64,000 bases of DNA from Chelonoidis abingdonii (Eukaryota; Chordata; Testudines; Testudinidae), in contig NC_133770.1 of assembly GCF_003597395.2 (NCBI RefSeq), positions 34,574,696-34,638,695 of the forward strand, written 5' to 3'. Under the pieces are notes generated by a model. It made no database searches. It saw nothing but the letters and a program-made list of their open reading frames with translations, and was not told where the DNA came from. Shown one piece after another: positions 57,332 through 64,000 of this stretch (the stretch's first letter is position 1; every line of letters begins with the position of its first letter). A program made the translations under genes and the position numbers.

Positions 57332-58984
57332 TTAGCTCTGACATAGTTTGCGGACCTCAACTCCAATCCTGTTCACCCAGGGAGCTTACCAGATGGGTTC
57401 ATATATTTTATCTACGACAAGAAATTCATAAAACGTGTTTTTTGAAATATGGACTCAGTTGTAAGAAGCTAATGTAAGCTGTGTTTAATTGTCAGTTCCA
57501 TCAGGTTACGAAAAATGCATAACTAGATCTGACAATTCCCCTTTTTCCCTAATAGATCAGTCTATTCCCTGTCAATTCTTCCCATCCAGCCTCACCTCTG
57601 CTCCTGGGATTCTTCACACCCCCAGAGGTGGAAGTTGGAGCCTCAGGAGGGTCTCCAGCCCACTCTCCCCTTCTCAGGCTCAGGGTGGCAGCCTGAAGTG
57701 CTCCTCCCTCCTCTTTCCTTTCCTCTTCCGAGGCACCACATGCTGCAGGGAGGGAGAGGAGAGGGCGCAGAGGAGCTGTCCCCGCCCACAGGGTGGAGTG
57801 GCTATCCCCTGAGCTGTCTCTCTCTTCCCCCCCCCCCCATCCTTCTAAATAGGGGAGGGAGGAGGGGCAGGAGAGGACAGAGCACACTGTCGTGTTCCCT
57901 GCAGCAGCTGTGGTTGGGAACCGCTGTTTGACTGGTGCCTAGATCTGGGCAAATTTCCTTGATGCTGCTAACACGGCGCTGCTTACCCTCAGACCATCAA
58001 CTATGAAGAGTGTATACAAGTCAGGCTCGGGGGTGGGGGGGGCAGGGAAAGGGAAGGTAGAGAAACTGCAGAACAAGAAGCAGGGAAAAGAACTCTAGAA
58101 TATTTTGGATGGAAACCAGGGCATGGTGAAGGAGAGAAAGATGATGGTAATTCTTTGAGATCTGTATCTGTGAGAGGAGGAAGAATATTTAGAGGGTAAG
58201 GAGGATGAACATGAATCGCCTCATTTTTCTGTCAAGAACCTTCTTTCACATGCAGGGCCTGTAAAACAGGGTGACGTAAACAGATTTGTGCTTCGTAACT
58301 GCAGGAGAAAAATCCACCCAGAAAGCAATACCTAAGGAAAGTAGTTTCCCTGTGTGCTTCTTTCCTATAGTTTTTGAAATGGAGAAAAAATTGAACTGGA
58401 TAATAGTGATGTGGCATACTGTTTATTGCATTCCATATTGACTTTTCCCCAGGATGCAGCAACTCAAGGTGTTCTTCCTATCTTAGTCCCGCTAACTGGG
58501 TGGACTGTGGATCATAGGTGCATGAGTGGCAGGTGTAATACACCAGGGAGGATAAACCTCCCCTGGTGCAGCCACCACCAACCTGCCACTGGATGCCTGG
58601 GCCATGGTGGCCCTGCCTGCGCTCCGTCTCTTTCCCCTCCTTGCTCCGTCCCTTCCCTGAGGCCCCCGTCACTGCCTGGTGAGTCCCTTCTCACTCCTGT
58701 CCTCCACTCTATTGCTCCTCTCCTTCACCGTCCTCTCCTGCGAGACCCTATCGTTCATCGCATCCATCCTCAGCCCCCCATCCTTGTGAGCAGGGTGGAG
58801 GAGGGGAGAGACATGGCAAGGGGTGGCGGGGGCTGGGTCCAGACAGAGGTGGAATGTGGGCAGGGCTGCAGGTGGAAGAGGCAGGACAGGGAGTTGGCCT
58901 CCCTGAGGGAAGCTTCATCCGCCTACCATGCACAGCTGTGTAAACAAAACCCGACAATGGAAAAAGCAATGCACATGTAATATG
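57332..58984. other. Unassigned sequence with GC-rich patches
   Basis: 57550-57930 and 58440-58900 are C/G-rich, with chance frames on both strands (107, 112 and 189 codons) that lack motifs. 'ggttgggaaccgctg' at about 57912-57926 looks like the right terminus of a hAT element whose left end I could not place. The 189-codon frame at 58411 overlaps several others in opposite phase and is low-complexity. Confidence 0.45.
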
Positions 58985-60790
58985 GTATGTGAAATGGATG
59001 AATGCAAGAAGAAGATTAAAAGATGATAAAACCATCCACTCATTACTGAAGACAAATTTTGCAAATGAAAAAGAAAAGTGGAAGGAAACTCTGAAACACA
59101 TTTTAGATGTTTTATTTCTTGAAGAATGAGGATTAGTTTTCTGTTGCTTGAGTGGCAAGCTGGGTGATAAATCCAATGGCAATTTCTTGGCTGTTACTGA
59201 GCTGTTAGCCAAGTATGATTGGATTTTGGGTAATCATGCTGATGATGTGAAAAAGGCACAGGCGCAACATCAGAGAGTTCAAATGCGCTATTTATCACCT
59301 CAGCCAAAATTAATTTATTCAAGAATGCACAGGGAAAGGTGTGAAAACAGTCTGAGGTGAAGCTGAAGAGGCCAACTACTTCTCAGTAATTTCTGATGCA
59401 TCCAGACAGCTCACGCAAGGAACAAACACTATTGATCAGATACATTTATCAAATACCTACTGATAACTTTTTGTGATTTAGGAGTACTTTTTTGTGCTTC
59501 AGAGACTTTACCAAGAAGACTGCTGAGGAAATAGCAGAAATGATTCACAACACCATGGATGAACATGGATTAGATTTCGAACTGTTGTTGTCAAGTTTAT
59601 GATGGTACCGTGCCAATATGGCACAGCAGGCCTCTGGAGGTCAGGCAATGCTTCAACAGAGTCCTCGGGCACATTTTTCTCCACATGGATTGAATACTTT
59701 GAACTTGGTTTGTGCTGATTCATCTGAATCATCAACTGATTGTATTACACTCTTTGGATACCTTTAGCCATTGTACAGTATTTTCAGCGCATGTCCAACT
59801 GCAATGGGAAAATCTTGATTCATTCCATTTAATGTCAGTTATGTAGTGGGCTGGGTGTACTGATTGTGTACATGTTCTTCTGCCAAGAACCTGAAAGGCT
59901 TACAAATGGCATTGAATGAGTTGTCTGAATTAAGCCTGACTGCCAAAACCAGAAGTGATATTGCTGGACTGGTAATACACATATAGTTAAATTTTGATGT
60001 TTTACTTTCCTCAGTTTGGCTGAAAATTCTAATCCCTTTCAATGAATGGAATTTGGTCCTTCAGCATGGAGATCCTATGCTTGATGTTGAAAGAGACAGC
60101 ATTGAGGACTTCTCACTGAACTGGCACAATTATGAGAGAAATGGAATTAAATTTATGATGAATGTGTTGCAGCAAAATTTTTTTATTGATTCTCCAGGGG
60201 TAATACGCCCATCCAAAAATAAAAGTGTTGGTGCAGGTAATCAAGACAAGCTTATAAAGGACACTTTTCTGGGACAGTGTTTTCTTTCACATCATAGTCT
60301 CTGTTGTAGGTGGCCTCAAAAAAGTTTGGTGCCCTCGTAATATATCTGTCAAAAACTTGAATTTCCATGGATCTTCCTTGAAAAGGTTGAAGTTGCCTTC
60401 CATACCTTTCAGCATTCTGAATCTTTATTGCACTATCTCTGGTGATGTAAAAGAGGAGCTGGCGTTTTGCAGTCGCGTTTGCAAAGAAGACATTAGCCCA
60501 AAAATATTGTTGCCATTTCACTAACTAAATAAACTGCATGAAGTCTCTCTGAAACCTCTGCCCCAACCTGATTGTTGCACTTCACCTATTTTGCTGCATA
60601 CCGGGCTCCGTGGCCAGTGTAGAAAGATTTTAGTGTGCTCAAATGTGTGGATAACTGCCACCCTGCAGCTAGGGGTCAGTCAAGAGTTAATGGCCTAGCA
60701 ACTCTTGCAAAGTGGTCTGGAAGATTGGTCAGTTTCAATTATATTCATTCATTTGCTAAGAAAAAGGCAAGAAAAGCACCATTATAAGTT
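58985..60790 (+). pseudogene. ZMYM1-like hAT transposase relic, second copy
   Basis: Ordered fragments of a zinc-finger MYM-type/DUF4371 hAT transposase lie on the plus strand. 59148-59360 has L-L-A-K-Y-D near its middle and V-Q-M-R-Y-L-S-P. At about 59365-59400 is N-Y-F-S-V-I-S-D-A-S, at the place of the first catalytic Asp. About 59900-60040 reads R-S-D-I-A-G-L and then S-S-V-W-L-K-I-L-I-P. 60053-60200 has L-D-V-E-R-D-S-I-E. At about 60540-60640 the C-terminal hAT dimerisation region is seen as A-S-V-E-R-F. There are many stops and shifts and no long open frame, so it is an old copy. It differs from the relic at 22706-24663 and is probably from a different subfamily. Confidence 0.75.
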
Positions 60791-61251
60791 GAAAATATTA
60801 AAATAAATCATACAGAAACTTATCTTTCTAGCGTCTTTACTGCATTATCACAAACAGTTTTCTTTTTGCTTATATTTAGCTTGTACTTCAGTCTTGAATT
60901 CATCGTCTCTTTGCTTGTATTCATCAGTCACATTTATTTCTGGAGATACCAGTACTTTATTCACGCAGACTTTTTGAGAGCTCTCTGAGCTTGGTGCCCT
61001 GATACAGTTGTCCTCCCTTCTACCCTACTTGTCAGCCCTGGAGGTGGCTCAATATCACAAAAAAGGAACACTGTCTTAAATCACTTCTCATTGGTGTTCA
61101 TTGAAGAAAGAGCCTAACATTTTTTCTAATTAATTTTAACTACACATACAATTTTAAAGTCTGTCATGCTCTTTTGAATTGCTTTGGTTTGTTGCACAGA
61201 TGGTCTCTGTTTTAATCACTGTTAGCTCTGCTGCAATATTCTCTTCTAAAT
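60791..61251. other. Unassigned sequence
   Basis: No gene. May include the 3' flank of the hAT copy. Confidence 0.4.
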
Positions 61252-62012
61252 GATGCTGTGATGAGTTGCCCTCCTTTGGATGCCACCTGATGTTCTGAGA
61301 TAACACTGAGCCTGTCTATTATGCCAGCCTGGGCACTCTTTTTACCTGTCTTGCTGAACCAAGCTATTACGCTGCCTCCAGTGTGCACACAGGCAGGGCC
61401 ACACCAGACTGCAGAACGAAACAGACACTGAGATTAGTTCTGGAAAGGCTCAGCTTAAAGGACTTGTCCCAGGATGCAGGTGTCCACCTCCTTTGGAGTG
61501 CAGACCCAAAGATATATAATGAAATTTGCCTCCTATCTCAATGTGGAGGAAGGTATGCACAACCTCTTGCCCCCTATCCCCCTTCAATTATGAATTGTAC
61601 ACATGGCGTTATGTGATAAAGAAGAAATAAGTTTATTAACTACAAAAGGTGAATTTTAAGTGAATGTAAGAGATAAGACCGAACAAAGCAGATTACTGAG
61701 CAAATAAACCAAAGTATGCAAGCTAAGCTCAATATACTTAAGAAACAGGTTACAAAATGAAATTTCTTACCCTAAATGTTATTTTAGGCAGGTTACAAAG
61801 TTTCTGTGGTTCAGAGTTCCAGTTATATTTATCTTCGGACTGGACCCCTATCTCAGTCTGGATCCCCCCTCCCCCCTGCCTTCCCTTTAGGTGGCTTTAG
61901 CAGTCTTTCTTCTTCCCCACCCTTAAATAGGATTTACATAAGACAGGAGTCCTTTGTTTCCCAAACTTGTCTTCCTTCCCTTCCAGTGGGAAACTTACAA
62001 GAAGTCTCAGGT

Positions 62013-62647
62013 AATGTTCAACGCCCCCTTGACTGACACCTTGCGGGCAAAGGGCTACGAGGTTTACACCGACGCCCTGATCGTCGGGGCGCTAGGCGCC
62101 TGGGACCCCTGTAACGAACGTGTACTTAGGGCCTGTGGGGTGGGCCGTCGCTATGCGTGACTCATGAGGCGTTTGATGGTCTCGGACACTATCCGGTGGT
62201 CTAGGGACATTTACATTGAACACATCACCGGCCACCGCCAATACCAGGAGTAAGCTGTCGTGGCTTCATGCATCCACGGGGGGGAGGGGGAAACCCTTAA
62301 ACCCCCCCTACTAAACTATATCCCCTAAGTCCTGAACCCACCGACCTGGATTCCACCATGTGAGGGTCATCCTGTCCCCATTACCCGGCCCGCTTACTCT
62401 AATCATGGCTATGTGTAACCCATTATATGAGCGATGTACCCTCACTGCTCCCCTACTGTATCTTGACCCCACCCACCGTACACCCCGCATTGGGGACATT
62501 ACAGACTGTATGTATTATATGCTGAACCATAACCAAATACCAGCATCCCCCCATGCTCTGTATCTTGCCCCCGATGACTAATGACTGACACACCAAACTC
62601 TTTGTATCATCTTTATTTAAATATTTTCTAATAAACTTTTAAATCTG
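62013..62647 (+). mobile_element. 3' end of a non-LTR retrotransposon (R2/NeSL-type) nested in the LTR
   Basis: The LTR text breaks at 'tctcaggt' (62012) and resumes at 'gtgacaagaccacctgac' (62648). In between are the end of an open reading frame, a 3' untranslated region of about 390 bp, and a terminal AATAAA at 62630-62635 just before the junction. There is no poly-A tail. A 2-3-base 'gt/ggt' overlap may be the target duplication. Only the last 0.63 kb was inserted, consistent with 5' truncation during target-primed reverse transcription. Confidence 0.75.
62014..62253 (+). pseudogene. C-terminal fragment of a non-LTR retrotransposon protein
   Basis: The frame reads through K-G-Y-E-V-Y, then V-G-A-L-G-A-W-D-P, R-V-L-R-A-C-G-V-G-R-R-Y-A, a TGA at 62158-62160, and L-M-R-R-L-M-V-S-D-T-I-R-W-S-R-D-I-Y, to a TAA at 62251-62253. 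I recognise this as the C-terminal end of reverse-transcriptase-bearing elements of the R2/NeSL type, which carry a restriction-like endonuclease. The TGA lies in 'gcgtgactc', one CpG-type transition from an Arg codon. The clade call needs a search. Confidence 0.6.
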
Positions 62648-63584
62648 GTGACAAGACCACCTGACTTAATAGTGTCACAGTTACATCACTGGATGCCTCC
62701 CAGCAGGGGGAGAGAGATTAGTATCTTCATGGTTTTGTTCTTTCCTGATGGCTCATGAAATTTGATGGCCTGTTGTCTGGTGAGTGTCCTCCCAGTACAC
62801 ACCCAGTTGTAATTGTTACATAATCCATATTCCTAACTTTAGATACAGAAATGATACATGCATACAAATTAGATAATCACATTCAATAAATTATAACCTT
62901 TCCAATGATATCTTACAAGACACATCTTGCATAAAGTATATCTGTTATGTCATTCATATCATAAGCAAATTTTCATAAAGAATATGGAGTGAAATGTCAC
63001 AGATGCCATTTCAGATTTTTGGCATTTCACTTCATTTTTTAATCATGGTTAGCAACAAAAGAAATTCTAGCGATGGTACAAGCCCATTATTAGGTGAAGA
63101 TGGAAAAATCATTAATGATGCAAAAAAGGCAGAAGTGATGAATAAATATATATTTATTATGTATTTGGAAAGATACCGGATGATGTGCCTTTCAATTCAG
63201 GAGTATGAAGTATCTTCCAGCCCATTGGTAAATGAGGTGGTTAGATCACATTTGCTAGGAATAAACATTTTTAAATCAGGTGTGAGTCTGTCTACGTAGG
63301 CTAGGAGGTTCACTAGCAGCTTCTGTGTACACATGCCGATACTGGACAAGCAACTCAACATGAGCTTCAACTGAGATGCTGTGGCAAAAAGGGCTGTTGC
63401 AACCCTCGGATGTATGAATAGGAGTTTGGGGGTGATTTTTACCTTTCAGTATATAATTATGAAATTAATACTGGAATACTATGTCCTGTTCCGATGTCAG
63501 CATTTTAGAAAGGATGCTGAAAAATTGGAGAAGGTGCAGGCAAAAGCTATAAAAACGTTTCACGTACTGGAAAAATCTTATAGT

Positions 63585-63797
63585 CAGGGTTCTTAAACTG
63601 GGGGTTGGGACCTCTCAGGGGTCGTGAGGTTATTACAGTGGGGATCACGAGCTGTCAGCTTCTATCCCATACCTCGCTTTTCATCCAACATTTATAATGG
63701 TGTTAAATAAAAACATTTTTTTAATTTATAAGGGGGGGTCGCACTCAGAGGCTTGCTATGTGAAAGGGGACACAATACAAAAGTTTGAGGCCCACTG
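63585..63797. mobile_element. hAT MITE nested in CR1
   Basis: The ends are CAGGGTTCTTAAACTGGGGG and ...AGTTTGAGGCCCACTG. Flanking TCTTATAG (63576-63583, one extra T before the element) and TCTTACAG (63798-63805) form an imperfect 8-bp TSD. No coding capacity. Confidence 0.85.
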
Positions 63798-63825
63798 TCT
63801 TACAGTGAGAGACCAATCTTGTTAA

Positions 63826-63905
63826 ACTTATTTATTATTTGTATGACCATAAGAGCATCTTCGATCAGGACCTCGTTATGGTAGGAGCTATACAAACCCA
63901 AATTA
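63826..63905. repeat. Short SINE-like fragment
   Basis: 'tatttattatttgtatgacc', 'gatcaggacctcgttatg' and 'aggagctatacaaaccca' have the order of a common vertebrate interspersed repeat whose full version ends in 'gtgctgtacaaaca'. It interrupts the CR1 text. Confidence 0.5.
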
Positions 63906-64000
63906 ATTAATTACAGATTAATTACAAATTACAAATTATAAAAAAGAGGAAGAGATGACTTGATTTAGCTTGTCAGTATCTTCACAGGGGGCAAATATTG

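Larger units (their letters stand above)
61257..63001. mobile_element. LTR with 5-bp TSD, carrying a nested non-LTR retrotransposon
   Basis: The ends are TGTGATGAGTTGCC and ...GAGTGAAATGTCACA (TG...CA), flanked by GATGC at 61252-61256 and GATGC at 63002-63006. Such a 5-bp duplication is typical of retrovirus-like integration. Removing the insertion at 62013-62647 leaves about 1.1 kb, a normal solo-LTR size. No gag, pol or env region is attached. The right third resembles the LTR-like block at 1430-2285. Confidence 0.85.
63007..64000 (+). mobile_element. CR1 LINE fragment with nested insertions, continuing past the window
   Basis: 'gatggtacaagcccattatt' (about 63074) and 'gaagatggaaaaatcatta' belong to the CR1 reverse-transcriptase region. 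'aaaaagggctgttgcaaccc' (63387), 'tactggaatactatgtcctg' (63470) and 'aaattggagaaggtgcaggc' (63523) belong to its C-terminal part. The element resumes at 'agaggaagagatgacttgat' (63945) after the two insertions below. It is degenerate and of a different subfamily from the copies at 4 and 20 kb. Confidence 0.75.

Noticed and set aside
58411..58980. 189-codon frame as a host gene
   Set aside because: Low-complexity Pro/Ser/His-rich text, competing open frames on the other strand, and no splice or start context.

Overview
This window is non-coding, repeat-dense vertebrate genomic DNA. The repeat set points to a sauropsid, most likely a turtle: several CR1 LINEs including long copies on both strands, abundant hAT and PIF/Harbinger DNA transposons with their MITEs, retrovirus-like LTRs, and the fold-back 'AGCTTTCGTGGGTGAATACCC' repeat family. 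The species assignment is inference, as no host protein-coding exon could be identified. The only host-gene signal is a CpG-island promoter at about 43.93-44.72 kb with CCAAT and GC boxes and a good splice donor at 44324. What follows (44.3-53.5 kb) reads like a long first intron.

Layout. 0.3-3.5 kb: 3' part of a hAT transposon (minus strand) interrupted by a fold-back repeat, then two LTR-like blocks. 4.05-6.92 kb: a near-complete but broken CR1 LINE on the minus strand, followed by a fold-back repeat with hammerhead-like cores. 10.0-13.75 kb: a hAT-type hairpin MITE cut by a 1.65 kb near-perfect tandem duplication that runs into an N gap. 16.5-24.7 kb: a CR1 LINE on the plus strand carrying two LTR-like insertions, then a broken ZMYM1-like hAT transposase. 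Part of this locus appears again, partly inverted, just right of a 100-N gap, which looks like misassembly. 25-43 kb: minisatellites, a Harbinger MITE with clean TSDs, GC-rich TIR elements, and an inverted pair of one LTR-like family around a 25-N gap. 43.9-53.5 kb: the CpG island, presumed intron, a MIR-like SINE and several MITEs. 53.55-57.33 kb: a two-gene PIF/Harbinger transposon with broken transposase and broken Myb/SANT-like genes arranged convergently. 59-60.8 kb: a second ZMYM1-like hAT relic. 61.25-63.0 kb: an LTR with 5-bp TSDs carrying a nested non-LTR retrotransposon 3' end. 63.0 kb to the edge: another CR1 with nested insertions.

There is no operon or pathway here. The relationships are those of transposons: the autonomous-type Harbinger copy and its internally deleted MITE about 24 kb away, paired copies of hAT and LTR families, and nested insertions that give relative ages. 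Long stretches (4-7 kb, 10-24.7 kb, 40.4-42.2 kb) carry many one- to few-base deletions compared with family consensus and abut N gaps, so assembly and polishing errors must be excluded before reading biology into them. I found no convincing previously undescribed functional system. The strongest candidates for follow-up are the hammerhead-like fold-back repeats and the two-gene Harbinger with its MITE.
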